A stretch of 64,000 bases of DNA from Sphaerolaimus hirsutus (lineage: Eukaryota; Nematoda; Chromadorea; Monhysterida; Sphaerolaimidae): positions 1 through 64,000 of the forward strand of contig CAXIWS010000659.1 of the NCBI GenBank assembly GCA_964036195.1, in the 5' to 3' direction. The number at the start of each line of letters is the position of its first letter. Within the stretch, counting starts at the first letter, position 1. Both the position numbers and the translations under genes were made by a program. Positions 24,201-35,557 of this stretch are shown one piece after another. The notes under the pieces are model-generated. The model was not told the DNA's origin. It ran no database searches and saw only the letters and a list, made by a program, of their open reading frames with translations.

Positions 24201-27200
24201 AAAACATGTGGGCCATTTACACTGCCCACAGGGGGTACAGCTGGGGGGTGTCCAGGGAACTTTTAGACAAATGTTAGGGCTACCTTTTGATACCACCCAA
24301 GTTTCCCAGGATGCCTGCAGTCTGGCACAAAAATGAAACTTATAATTTTTCAAGTGTCCCAACTCAAGTGACCATAGGTTTACCTAGAGTTAGAGCGGTG
24401 CAAAATGTGGCCTCCTCGTAGCTAGGGTTGGCAGATCAAAAATCTGATTTTTTTTGTTTTCAAATCAAAGGGTGGAAACTGATTTTAATTTAAAAAAATC
24501 AAAAGGCAAAATTTCTGGTAGACATATACTGGATATTTTGCAATTTTTTTTGCACGCAAGCGCCCAATTTCACATACAAATTACCATTGGTGGTGTTTTT
24601 ATGAGTTTTCAGGCATTTTTAGTGTAAAAGCTTCCATTTATTGATCCTACCGTGTAATAATAAGCCGTCATATGCTAGTGTAGTATATAATACCCAGCAA
24701 ATCTGCTCCCACATACTTCTACAGTGTGAAACATCACTTTCAATATATTAGCCTTCTCTTACAACCTTATTTAAGCTCTATTCCATGCTGAACTTCACTT
24801 GAAGTCATGAACATTCAACAAAAGGCGATATACGTAATAAGTTGACATAAAATGGATATTTTTGAAAGAAATAACTGCTTATAATGAATAACTGAAAGAA
24901 ATAACTGACTCCACAGTCAAAATATGACCACAATAGACATAACAATACATTGTCTGACACTTTACATATACATATTCTTTCTCTATACCTAGGGTGGCAG
25001 AATTTACCGTACCGTACCGTACCGCATTTTTGGGAAATTTACCGTACCGTACCGTACCGTTTACCGCACTTTTAAAAATTTACCGTACCGTACCGCGTAC
25101 CGCATTTTACAAAATTTACCGTACCGTACCGCGTACCGCACTCATTAACCGCAGAAAATGCGGTAAATTTTACTAAGATTATCCTTAAATATGGCTCTTT
25201 ATTGATGATAATTAATGTGGTGTTCTGAAATTTTTTTGCGCGCAAGCGCATTGTTTTCCTAGATACTCTAAACGTATGAAACATCAGACTCAATGTATTT
25301 ACTTTTTATTTTGAGCTTATTTGTTGCAGTGATATGTTTTATGTATGGTTATATACTCATTTTAAACTGTTTTCACCTACTTTTAGCAATTTTTCAGTGG
25401 GAGTTAACAGTTTACTAAACCGACTCGCAAGTTACCAAAATACCACCTACTTTTTGCAATTTCTGACATCGGGAATTTACCGTACCGTACCGTACCGCGT
25501 ACCGCACTTTTCAGATTTACCGTACCGTACCGTTTACCGCAAAATTGAAGATTTACCGTACCGTACCGTTTACCGCAAAATGGAAAATTTACCGTACCGT
25601 ACGGTTTACCGCAAGCCCGTACCGTCTGCCACCCTATCTATACCCCCACTTTGGACAACAAAAAAAATCTGATTTTAATTTAAAAAAATTGATAAAAAAA
25701 TCAAGGCATTTAAAAAAAATTGATTTTTTCCCAACCCTACTCGTAGCTCAGTCGGTTAGAGCATTCACACGTCCCGGGTTCGTATCCCGGCGAGGGTGAC
25801 AACATTTTGTACCTTTTCTCTAGATGGATTTTTCACATATTTAAGTCTCTCCGGATAGGTTGATAGCTAGGCAATTTTTTGGAAGGGGGGGTTCAGAGGA
25901 TAGTAGCCAAAACAAATTGGCCCGGGATAGAGAAATAGATAGCTTGGCGGTTTATGGGGTAACCCCCTCAACCCCCCACCCCTTTCCTACCTCTGGTCGC
26001 AGTGGACGGCCTACTACTTTCCCTCCACACCAAAAACGGTCTACCATTTAACTCTGAAAGCCAAAAAAGCATCATTTTTCCAGTCAACTGCAAGAGGAAA
26101 ACCGTCAACTCAAAACGCTCCTCGAGGAGCACCAGTCGGTGATGTCGCTCATTATGAAACGTCACCGGGAAATGATGCGTCAAAGTACTCAATTGAATCG
26201 ATTGGAAGCGCTCATACAGGCGGCTTATCAGAGCGGAGATGAACATCATAGCGGCAGATCTGATGATGATGGGCCGCCGAAGGTTGGCGGGTTTGATTTT
26301 GATCGATTTTGAGAGGTTTTTGGTGTTGTTGGTAGGGTTGGAAAAAAACGTTTTTTTTAACTCGATGTTTTTTTAAAAAAGCAACGTTTTAAAAAAAATA
26401 AAAAACGTTTTTTTTAAAGCTCCCAGATATGACCTTGTGTCAACATATATAGGTATATCAAACAGTGGCAATACTCTGTGATTTTATATATGACCATATA
26501 ATGTCTGTGGAGCCATGGGATAGCATTATAAGTGGTGATTTGTGTCAAAAATATCCATTTTTCGTCGACATATTGTTTGTATATCGCCTTAAAGTCGAAT
26601 GTTCGTGACTTCATGTAAAGTTTGGCATGGAATAGTAATCAAACAGTGTTATAAAAGGAGGTTGTTACTTTGGGAGTTAAGTTACACACTGTGGAGGTAC
26701 ATGGAAGCACATTACCTCAATATTATATACTACAGCAACATATTACAGCTTATTAACCCATGGTAGCAGATAGAAATGGATACTTTGATACTAAAAATGC
26801 CACAAAACAAATGAAAACAACCACCAATGTCAATTTGTGTGTGAAATTGCGCGCTTGCGCGCGAAATTTTTGCAGAATACCTAGTGCTGCTAGATTCTAC
26901 TTTCCGTCCGGCTTGGCACGCTGCCCGCTTGCGCTTGGGAAGGTTTTTAGGCATTGACCCCGCCTTGATGATGAACTCTGGTAGGGGTCGGCGGCGGAAT
27001 GGATCAAAGGTTGAATGCCATGAGATTAACTCTGGACTCACTCGGGATTATTGCTCAGATTGGGTGTGGTGGCTTTAATTGGTGTGTGTAAATACTTATA
27101 TTTGGCAATATTTGATGTGCTCTGCTGTGATGACAAAGTTTCAGCACTATAACCTCACCATAGCCTGAGATATAGCTTCCGAAGTGAAATTAAAAAAATG

Positions 27201-30200
27201 GATGGCTAACTTGACCGGGAAGGTGTTTATGATAAGAACAAGTTTACTCCGTTTTTTACATGCAATTTTAATTCTCACTCTTCAAATGCTTTTTTTACAT
27301 ATCCACTTACGTCAAAATTTTGTAGATGTATTTATAAAATGTATTTTTGTAAAAGTCTGGATTCACCACTGTCAACTATCTATTCTGATGTAGACTTTGA
27401 ATGATGTAACAAAAAACGGGAATGATCTACGCTAAATGTACGCTTAATCCGATCGCATTCAGCCTTTGATCCACTCCGCACAAAATTGTTGGCATGAAAA
27501 GTGTCAATTCAATCGGCGCAATTAAATACGCGTGCAGTGTGGGGGTCGTGTTTTTCATTAGAAGTCAACCACATGCGTGCAATTTGGTCAGCAGACGCGA
27601 CTCTTTATAAAAAACTTCCCGCGTGCAACCCAAGCCAAGCCATAAGCCGGACGGAAAATACAGTCAATCCTAGTGCTTAGTACTAAAAATTTAATTAAAA
27701 AAAACATTTCGGACGTCATGTTTTTTTTTAAAAAACAACGTTTTTTTAACGTTTAAAAAAAAACATCGGCCAACCCTAGTTGTTGTTGGGCGGTTTTGAC
27801 GCCTAGTATTTACCTTCTTTTGCCGTTTAAACCCAGTCTTTTCCGGCATTTTTAACGGTGAAATTTTTTTTGTGTATAACGATAAATACTGCAATTTTTT
27901 TTGAAAAACGTTTGTTCTTCGAAATCACAGAGTGAGCCAGTGTATTTTGCCAGTGCTGCATGCCTCGTTAGAGAATCAAGTTAACTTCTCAGTGTCACTC
28001 CTTTAAAATTTACTTTACTTCACACTGTTCTTACAATTTTTCTTGTCACTGTCACTAACTAGTACTCAAAACTTTAGACCATTAAAAACCTATTAATCTT
28101 TCAGAAACGTGTTTTTCAATTTAGAATTTTTTTTCAAATTTAAAAAAACGCAGGCTTTATCCGAGCTGGAAGCGCACAAAGTCGCAGTGGTTTTCGACAG
28201 ATGCCTTCGTATGGGCGAAACGGCGTCGCACAGGGATGCCGCTGAATTGGCGCAACTGCGCACTGAAAATGCCGGATTGAGGTGTGACATTTTTGATGAT
28301 TTTTGGATTAAATTGATGATTTTTGGGCGCGGTTGAATAATGTGATTCAACAACCATTCAACGTTGGATTTTTTTGGAAAGAATGTTGAGAATTTGTGTG
28401 AACATTCGCCGGAAATTTGTGTTGAGTCAGTTAAAAACCCCGAGTCTTGAGTCACGGCCATATTTTTCAGTCGAGTTAAGCTTTTGTCGCCAATTTTGTT
28501 CGCGCCTCGAGTTAACTTGGCTCGTGTGTCAAAAATCGTTGTTTAGAAATTACACGTGACAAATCGGGTGGCATAACTGATCCTGGAGCAGTGCCAGACT
28601 CTGTAAACTGTCCTGAAAAACGAAAAAATGTCAAACTTTTATCGTTTACCGGGCATTTGACTTTTTTCATGAAATTTCACAAGGCTCTTGAGCGATGATC
28701 GCCACCTCTAGCAAATGAAAAACGGAACCATTTCACCCCCACAGAGAACTCCTGCGCATCGGCGGGAAATCGGAACCGCGTCTGGTCAAGTTGTTTCTGA
28801 GCTTCGCGCGGGACCAAGCCCGCTCGGACCCGTCCCTCAAATGGTCCCCCGCAGACGGGGACGATGATGATGCGTCCACGCCCGTGGAGGAGCGCAGCAA
28901 GGTTACCGGGGGTCAGATCCAATTTGGAGGTAGGGCGCCCGACGAGCGAGTGGCACCTCCTTTAACTTCGACCATTCAATCATATGCACTGAGAGTTCAC
29001 ATGCACTGGGAGTAAATTACATGCACGGGGAGTTTACATGCACTGAGAGTCCCCCCAACTCCCCCAAACTCCCTCTCACAGGAGAATATGTCCCTAGAAT
29101 CCCTTATCGCGGTGGCTGCGAGCGCCGCGGCGGCGGCCACGTCGAGCGGCAGCGAGGGCAGCGTGATCGAGGCGTCGGGCGACAACTTGGCCGCCCCATC
29201 CAGTTCAGATTCGCACGTTGCAGTCGTGCTGGTCAATGGGGGCGATCAGAGCGCGGCTGGGTCGGGTGAGTGGTTTTTTTTGGCAGGGTGCCAGTTTTTT
29301 TGTGGGTGTTTGTTTATTTTTGTGGTTTATTGGTGTTAGGTAGGGGGGTTTCGACAAAAAGTGAGGGTTTTGCAGCGCTGCTTCTGCTTAAAAGTGAGTT
29401 AACCGTAAAAGTAAACAACACATTGACATTTCAAAAAAATCATTACTAATGACGCTTTTAAGACATTTCAGTTCACCGGGACGAGTCATTTTTGATCTCC
29501 ATTGACTATAGTTGACGGACACTGCATTCCGGTGAACTCGAATGCGTTCAAAGCTCATTTATAAGTTTTCGAGAGAGAAAAATGAAACTTCTAAAACCAA
29601 GTTCAGGCCAAAAAAACCCACAATTCCCACTCTCAGGCTCCGGTTCCGACTCGAGCTGCTCGCCGAACAGCACGTCGCCCACGGGGCCGGCGCCCAAGTC
29701 GGACACTCACGCGAACACTGGCACAGTCAAACGACAGACGAATGAAGGCAGACGTTCGAAAGGCGGCGCCACGGATGGCGAAAATAGCGCCGCTGTTGTT
29801 AATGTGGGTTCTGGAGTGAAGGAGGATGTGTCTGTGAGTGTTTTTTGGGGAGTCTGGATTGTTGTTTGGCGCCAAGAAAGTTCTTTTGGTTGGTTCGCCT
29901 GAGTCAAACTCGCAATTTGGATACTTCGGTTGCTACAATTTCACTTTTTTAACTTTTAACCGTTTTAACCTTTTTTAATCTCACGCCCGCTTTGTGGCAC
30001 TCCTAGACCATGTAAAACTCCAGTGAATTCTTAAAATTCAGCCAAACGTCACGTTTTGTTTGCTGCACATTTTTCATGACATTTTACATGAATTTTTACA
30101 GTTAACATGACATTTTACATAGACTAGGACTGCCCGCTGCAATACCATATTCGACACCATTTTCTTCACACTTCACTTTTTTATCGCAGTCCCAGCAGCC

Positions 30201-30435
30201 GTCGGGCGCCGGGCTCGTCAACGGGTCGCCCGCTTCGGAGCTGAAAAGTTATTTGAAATCTGCCGGCGGCGCGATCAAAGACAAATTGTCGGGCTCGCCT
30301 ACAAAAGTGCCCAACAAGGGCGCCGTAAGCTCCGCCCACAAAACGGGCACCATAAAGAGAGCGGACAAGAATAAGACCGTGGTTAATGCCGCCGGCGCCA
30401 AGGCCGGCTCGCCCGCTGCCGCCGTGCGCACGTGA
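21226..30435 (+). CDS. FGFR1OP2: FGFR1OP2/SIKE-family coiled-coil protein (STRIPAK component)
   Basis: Eight exons: 21226-21396, 21851-21951, 26084-26282, 28154-28281, 28745-28901, 29082-29265, 29637-29833 and 30190-30435 (stop TGA). They join in frame to about 460 aa. Family signatures are the N-terminal LSDARSLICKLRDRE, the LVHSLQQENRQIRQLQEENR then QLKTLLEEHQSVMSLIMKRH coiled coil, and LRTENAGLRELLRI in exons 4-5, matching the C-terminal coiled coil of FGFR1OP2/SIKE1. Known members (about 200-250 aa) are cytoplasmic subunits of the STRIPAK phosphatase-kinase complex. Exons 6-8 add about 200 Ser/Gly/Ala/Lys-rich residues not expected in the family. The exon 5 donor (GTTACC) is weak. A C-rich acceptor-like CCCGCCCAG ends six bases before the ATG, so a 5'UTR intron is likely. 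Intron 2 (4.1 kb) and intron 3 are full of nested transposons. FGFR1OP2 versus SIKE1 orthology is not resolved. Confidence 0.88.
21430..21523. repeat. Short TAGGGTGGCAG element, CCGTACCG words
   Basis: TAGGGTGGCAGAATTTACCG on the left and CCGTCTGCCACCTA on the right, with TACCGTACCGTTTACCGC words between. It is only 94 bases long. No clean duplication. Same family as 24990-25636. Confidence 0.65.
22192..22674. repeat. hAT-like MITE, CAGGGGTCTCC tips, CTATCTATC words
   Basis: The tips CAGGGGTCTCCTAGG and CCTGGAGACCCCTG are flanked by a perfect duplication TACCTGTC (22184-22191 and 22675-22682). Subterminal words are CAGCTATCTATCTATCC. The core has ACATGGTTATATACCTATTT. Confidence 0.94.
22948..24380. 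repeat. Large fold-back element with about 700-bp arms
   Basis: ACCTATGGTCACTTGAGTTG at the left is mirrored by CAACTCAAGTGACCATAGGT at the right, with TA next to each end. The arms match almost throughout (for example CCTCTGGTAGTATGCC against GGCATACTACCAGAGG forms, ACACAGTGTTGGCATAC). The loop is centred near 23660, between two CAATGAACCATCAAAAA-type strings. The arms differ by scattered substitutions. No transposase-like reading frame is seen. Confidence 0.88.
24423..25739. repeat. hAT-like MITE, TAGGGTTGG tips, AAATC-word variant, inside the tRNA-like sequence
   Basis: The tips TAGGGTTGGCAGATC and TTTTTTCCCAACCCTA are flanked by a perfect duplication CTCGTAGC (24415-24422 and 25740-25747). 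The core recalls 13945-14589. It contains the nested 24990-25636 element. Confidence 0.93.
24990..25636. repeat. hAT-like MITE, TAGGGTGGCAG tips, CCGTACCG words, nested
   Basis: The tips TAGGGTGGCAGAATTTACCG and CCGTCTGCCACCCTA are flanked by a perfect duplication TCTATACC (24982-24989 and 25637-25644). Both subterminal regions are dense TACCGTACCGTACCGC arrays. The core contains TTTTTTTGCGCGCAAGCGCA at about 25225 and ATGGTTATATACTCATTT. Confidence 0.94.
26333..27778. repeat. hAT-like MITE, TAGGGTTGG tips, ACGT words, with nested element
   Basis: The tips TAGGGTTGGAAAAAAACG and CATCGGCCAACCCTA have flanks GTTGTTGG and GTTGTTGT (7 of 8). It runs opposite to 19691-20370. It is split by 26889-27668. 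It lies in intron 3 of the FGFR1OP2-like gene. Confidence 0.9.
26889..27668. repeat. Nested element with TTTCCGTCCGGCTTGGC inverted ends
   Basis: Relative to uninterrupted family copies, the host reads CCTAGTGCT, insertion, then CCTAGTGCT (26880-26888 and 27669-27677), giving an 8- or 9-bp duplication. Near the ends lie TTTCCGTCCGGCTTGGC and GCCATAAGCCGGACGGAAAA. The interior has no recognisable coding sequence. Confidence 0.75.
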
Positions 30436-30873
30436 CTTGGCGCGTCGTCTTTTTTGGCAAATTTCCAACTTTGTAATTACGTTAAAGTTGGAGGCGGGGC
30501 ATGGTAAATTCGTCATGTTGCAATGTTTTATACCGTCAAGCTAAATATGGTAAATAAGTGCGCAAATATCGCCGAATGCACTGTCGTTTGTACCCTTCGC
30601 AATTTCTGCTATGCGCGCTGTGCGACCCCGGTGCAATATGTATCATTATCCTTGTGTATGTTAATATGCGCATCAATTATCCGCCTAACTTTGATATAAC
30701 ATTGTATGTTTTCGTTTACAAAATCTCGAGTATGTAGTGAAATGGACCCACCTCGAAGTTTATTTTGTTGATGCAGTCGATATCAATATTTTGTCTGTTC
30801 AGGAATTTGTGCCAGCCTGGCGCATGCATATTTTTTTCCGATTTTGTCAATTTTGCATGCTATCACATGCGTA

Positions 30874-31126
30874 TACTCGGCGGACCGCAAAGTATGCGCC
30901 CAAACTTATTTATGTCTTGGTCGATAACGCGCCAGCTGGATACTTCAATGTAGCACATTCACAAAATGAAAAATATTTTTAAAAAGAAAAAGGCGGAGTC
31001 ACGTAGAAACGAGGAATGTTTTCTCCGTCATGTTTTTTTTTGCTGGAATTATTTTTATTTTTTAATAATGACATCATGATGGAGTGTTTCCTTCAGAAAA
31101 ATGCATAGCATGCGGACCGCCGAGTA
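30874..31126. repeat. TA-flanked MITE with TACTCGGCGGACCGC tips
   Basis: TACTCGGCGGACCGCAAAGT and ATGCGGACCGCCGAGTA are inverted and flanked by TA. It is the most intact copy of the family also seen at 3051-3311 and 54655-55096. It carries GTCTTGGTCGATAACGCGC and TGACATCATGATGGAGTG motifs. Confidence 0.85.
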
Positions 31127-31841
31127 TATTAGATATAGATTCTATGCTGTCATTGCTAAAATCTTTTCCAATTTTCTTTAAATTAACAATCTGGCATTAC
31201 TTGAAAAGCGCTGGTACAAATTTCTGATCTGACCTAAATAGAACCTTTCATTCATCCATATGCAGATGAACAAAACGCAGACGAAAATTATGTTCAAACT
31301 AATTTATTTTATTTAAATTTATTCAAACTAAATCAAGTTAATGAGTTAAATGCGCTTCCCTGCGACCTGGGTAAATGTTATTCCGAAGATATTCGATATT
31401 TTGTATTCAGTGTCTATCTATCAATGTTTGGCTTTGAAGTTTACTTCTGGGGACATTTCCGTCTATTGATGTCGTAGCGACATTTTTCAGCACTTCGAAT
31501 GGGAGAGCGATTTTTCGCTGTTTTTTCGTTATTTTCATCCAAATTCAACAATTTCACGGGAGCAATTTTGAGGTATTTTTTGCCCCGGAAAGTAAAAATC
31601 TAGAGATCGGTAAACTTGAGAATTCACATCCGCGCTGATGTGATCCCATTTGTAGGTAAATACATTTGCTCAATCTGTATTTAAGCCACATAAATATTGT
31701 AAGTTGGTAACACAAATACATAAAAATGAATAAAAATACATATTTACATACATAACGCAGAGGTAAGTTTTTACGCAAACACTACATCGCAGTTTGATAA
31801 GTTTTTGTGTGAAGGGATCTTGATTGGGATAAATAAAATTA
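31127..31841. other. Intergenic DNA, nothing recognised
   Basis: AT-rich, many short frames, no splice-bounded conserved exon, RNA gene or transposon end found. Confidence 0.4.
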
Positions 31842-32094
31842 CCGTTTTTCCTCGAAATACCCCCCCCCCCCCGGGGTTTATTTTTTCAGAGTGGAAATTT
31901 TGAGAGAAAAACGTGAAAAATGCAACAATAACCACCATTTATAAGTTTTTACAGCCTTATATAAGGATGTAGATGTTATAAACGATGTTCTAACGTAACA
32001 CAGTAAGTGTTTTGAACGTCTGTTATGCATTTCCCGGACCACAAATACATAGTGCCCATTTTGAGGGGGGGGGGGGTATTTCGAGGAAATACGG
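31842..32094. repeat. TA-flanked CCGTTTTTCCTCGAAATACC element
   Basis: The ends CCGTTTTTCCTCGAAATACC and TATTTCGAGGAAATACGG are flanked by TA (31840-31841, 32095-32096). At 253 bases it is shorter than the other copies of the family. Confidence 0.85.
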
Positions 32095-32682
32095 TAGATA
32101 AATACTTCAAACACCTTACCTAATGGTGCACGTTACACAAAAAAATTTGGTCCCGCATTCGAACGTTTTCAATTTCGCAAGTGCGGAACCGGCATTAAAA
32201 AAATTGTTTTGATTGTGTGGAACACCGATCGCGGAAAGATTGAAAAAATTTTTTGTGGTAATTGTCGCGACTTGCATCAGGGCCCAATATCTTTACATTT
32301 TCAACGCGTTTTAAACGCGTTGATTTATCAGTTCCGGATTTGTAGAATATCTTGTTCGAAACGTTCGGACGCGGGACCAAAATCTTCAAGTGTACAAATG
32401 TGCGACAAATGCTCTCTTTTAAACGCCCTACATCGATTCTATTATTATGTTTTAGTTAATAAGGAAGCACTTAACCTTGGCAGATTGTGATCTAACCATA
32501 ATGTGATTTTTTAGCCTATGTGTGCTTAGATTTTCGCGATTTGAATCCCGACTTAATTGGCGTTTAGTAATGGCCCCGCGTAAACTAGTTTACGGGCGAA
32601 GTTTCGGAAACTGCGAACGGCAACTGAAACGACTATTTCAGTATACCCGTGATGGCGGATCTGTCAACTATTGTTAAGGGGG

Positions 32683-32866
32683 CAGTCCCAAGCCCTGTTA
32701 AGTGTAAAGTAAAGTGTCAAATGTAAAGTCAAATGCAAAGTCAAGTGTCAATCAAAACAAAAAAGAAAAGATTTTATTACTGAACTTAGCATGACAATTG
32801 ACAGTTTACTTTGCATTTGACTTTACATTTGACACTTTACTTAACACTTTACAGGGCTTGGGACTG
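32683..32866. repeat. Fold-back repeat with CAGTCCCAAGCCCTGT ends
   Basis: CAGTCCCAAGCCCTGTTAAG and its near complement ending GGGCTTGGGACTG enclose about 70-bp arms of AAAGTGTCAAATG words. No clear target duplication. Confidence 0.75.
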
Positions 32867-33509
32867 GCACCTGATATCGAAAATTCTGGTCAACTCAAGT
32901 ATATTTAGAAAAGATTTATCACTTTCCGAAAATTCAGCCATTAACTGGTGTGTGACTTATTCACAATGCTGTTTTGTTATGGTGTTCATTATTGCTGACT
33001 CTAAATACTCGCTATAATCTCGTAATACTATTTATTGATGCACCATTTAGTGATGGCCGAAGTTTTTTACCGTTAAAACCGGTAAAACAATCAAACAACA
33101 ACATTTTTATTAATAAGGTGGTTAAAAACGTTTTCTTTTGCCATCCCCAGTGGCTTTGCACATAAATGTTCTGCTGCGCCGTAAAACTTAATTATTTTTG
33201 TAGATTTTGCAAAAGTATATGGATTGACAAAAATCCATTGTCCATCTACGATTAAGCCTGATTAATTCAAATTTGTAGCTGTGGCACTTCTAGATAAAAT
33301 TACAAAAAAGGTCAGTCTCTAATTAATCACGTTTTAAGACACGGCATACCTTTAAGGTAATTATTTGTCGCTGAGTCAGCTTATGGATTTTACATAGATA
33401 TTAAATGGGGATGGCACTCGATGATTTAAACTGATTTTTAAAAACATCACATGGGTCAACCAGGTCCACAGTCATTTTTGTCAACTACAGTTGACATAAC
33501 AATACATTT

Positions 33510-34148
33510 GAGGCCTCTACTTCTAAAAGTCGACAAGTCCACAAAATTTGATTTTGAGTAAATCGCATTTTAAGTTTCTGACCCAATTCCAGGCCATGAT
33601 GCCTGTCCAATTTGGCTCTCTCATGCTTTCCATTAAGTTCCATATGTTAACAATAAAGTGTCAAATTTTCAGCCCCTGCTCTCAACCTTTATGTGAAAAA
33701 TGGGTGTCCATAAATTTCCATTCGGTCAGAGAAAAACTGCTTTTGGGAAGGAATTGGACTTGTCGACTTCTTGCACTAGAGAACATTTTTGTTCTCGGGG
33801 AAGCCGAGGCTACCTTATGGGCAATTAATGCACTTGTCGACTTTTAGAAGTAGCTGTCCATAGTGGACATATCACATTTCTTGCTATTTTTTCCCATAAA
33901 AAGGGAAGCGGAGGGATGGACTAGTCGACTTCTTGCACTAAACTGGGTGGACTTGTCGACTTCTTGCCCGAAATTTTTGCATTTTTCCCCAAAAATGTCA
34001 AATTTGTCACTTTGCCATATGGGCATGTGAGGTCAAAAATTTATGGAAAATGATAAAAAATGTGTGTAAGTAGCCCCAGATGACGTTTCCAGGCCTAACT
34101 CGAAATTTTCATATTTTGGACTCGTCGACTTTTAGAAGTAGACGCCTC
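33510..34148. repeat. MITE with GAGGCCTCTACTTCTAAAAG tips and 4-bp duplication, copy 1
   Basis: The left end GAGGCCTCTACTTCTAAAAG and the right end CTTTTAGAAGTAGACGCCTC are inverted. ATTT flanks both ends (33506-33509 and 34149-34152). The interior repeats CTTGTCGACTTCTTGC several times. It is about 85-90% similar by eye to 34305-34941, in the same orientation. Confidence 0.85.
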
Positions 34149-34304
34149 ATTTGTTACCGCTTCATATAGATCTATTTTTGTTGGCCCACTTGGCAATTAA
34201 AAAGCATCTTTCTAATTAAATTAAAAAAGCAGCTTAAAATGGAGTTTTTTCCAACCCTATGCTTGAATGTTGCCATTTATTGAGGTAAACCCTTGAATGG
34301 ATAT

Positions 34305-34941
34305 GAGGCGTCTAATTCTAAAAGTCGACAAGTCCACAAAATGTGATTTTGAGTAAATCGCATTTTAAGTTTCCGATCCAATTCCAGGCCCGTGGTGCAT
34401 GTCCAATTTGGCTCTCATGGTTTTCATAAAGTTCCATATGTTGACAATAAAGTGTCAAATTTTCAGCCCCTAATCTCAACGTATATGTGAAAAATGGGGT
34501 GTCCATAAAATTCCATTCGGTCAAAGCAAAACTGTTTCGGGGAGGGAAATGGACTTGTCGCCTTCTTGCACGCGAGAACATTTTTGTTTCCGGGGAAGCC
34601 GAGGCTGCCTTATGGGAAAATTATGGACATGTCGCCCTTTAGAAATCGGTTTCCATAGTGGACTTGTCACATTTCTTGCGTTTTTTCCCATAAAAAAAGG
34701 AAGCGGAGGATGGACTTGTCGCCTTTTAGCCCAAAACTAAGTGGACTTGTCGACTTCTTGCCCAAACTTTTTGCATTTTCCCCCCAAAATGTCAAATTTG
34801 GCACTTTGCCATATGGGCATGTGAGGTCAAAAAATTTATGGAAAATGATGAAAAATGTGCAGTAGTAGCCCCAGATGACGTTTCCGGGCCTAACTCGAAA
34901 TTTTCAATTTTGGACTTGTTGACTTTAGAATTGGACGCCTC
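34305..34941. repeat. MITE with GAGGCGTCTA tips and 4-bp duplication, copy 2
   Basis: Ends GAGGCGTCTAATTCTAAAAG and GACTTTAGAATTGGACGCCTC, flanked by ATAT (34301-34304 and 34942-34945). Direct-orientation relative of 33510-34148, with the same CTTGTCGACTTCTTGCCC words. Confidence 0.85.
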
Positions 34942-35022
34942 ATATGTATGTTCAGATAGGTAGCACAATGTCTCAGCTACAGAGTGTAGAGCTTTGAGAA
35001 GAACCTTGTTTTCTTGTGTTTA

Positions 35023-35431
35023 CCGTATTTCCTCGAAATACCCCCCCTCGAAATACCCCCCCTCGAAATACCCCCCCTCGAAATCCCCCCCCCCCCTCGA
35101 AATACCACCCCCCAAAATTTAGTGTATAGAGAACGTAAATGACAAAGACTGCGGTTTGTCATCTGGGTAATGCAAAACACGTTAAAAACGATGACTCTGT
35201 TATGTGAGAACAGCGATTATACGTCTACACACTTCTCACACAAGTCTTTAGAGTCTTATAAATGGCGATTTTTGTTGCATTTTCGACGTCTGCGTACGTC
35301 TCAGACGACAATTTAGTACTTGGTTTTCAAAAAATTTCTGGTGAAATAATACCCCCCCCCCTCGAAATACCCCCCTCAAAATTCTCACTCTGACAAAATA
35401 ATCCCCCCGGGGGTATTTCGGGGAAATACGG
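35023..35431. repeat. TA-flanked CCGTATTTCCTCGAAATA element
   Basis: The ends CCGTATTTCCTCGAAATACC and TATTTCGGGGAAATACGG are flanked by TA. CCCCCCCTCGAAATACC is repeated four to five times at 35035-35108. The core closely matches 40005-40431. Confidence 0.92.
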
Positions 35432-35557
35432 TAAATACATTTCTTGTCACGTAAATTTCTTTTCATGATTTTACTGTATGAAGCATCAGAATTGCAACAA
35501 ATTAAGTCACTCCGCCTCAAACACATTCAAGCTTTCACGGTAACAAATTCCGGAATA

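Larger units (their letters stand above)
24412..25799 (+). pseudogene. tRNA-like sequence (tRNA pseudogene or SINE head) split by a MITE
   Basis: The left piece CTCCTCGTAGC ends at 24422. After the MITE it resumes at 25748 through the A box TAGCTCAGTCGG (25744-25755, using the duplicated octamer), the B box GGTTCGTATCC (25777-25787) and a 3' acceptor strand CGAGGGT that pairs with CTCCTCG. The D arm and T arm can form, but only about 11 bases separate them, so the anticodon arm is missing. Not a functional tRNA even before the insertion. Confidence 0.7.
22715..25975. repeat. Older, interrupted CAGGGGTCTCC-family copy in reverse orientation
   Basis: Pieces at 22715-22930 (GATAGCAAATCGCTCCTCCGG, GAAAATTTTTGGAGGGGG, ATATAGGCTTTTTC) and 25850-25975 (GATAGTAGCCAAAA, GGGATAGAGAAATAGATAGC) match the family in order. 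Between them lie a 1.4-kb fold-back, a tRNA-like sequence and another MITE. Tips are degraded. Confidence 0.6.

Noticed and set aside
30249-30516. Minus-strand frames opposite the last FGFR1OP2-like exon
   Set aside because: Shadow frames of a GC-rich coding exon whose plus-strand reading continues in phase from exon 7.
32209-32490. 93-codon plus-strand frame with several Cys residues
   Set aside because: Zinc-finger-like spacing is not met and there are no matching splice sites or neighbours.
35035-35110. CRISPR-like array of CCCCCCTCGAAATACC repeats
   Set aside because: Repeats are contiguous without unique spacers and lie at the end of a TA-flanked MITE in an animal genome.
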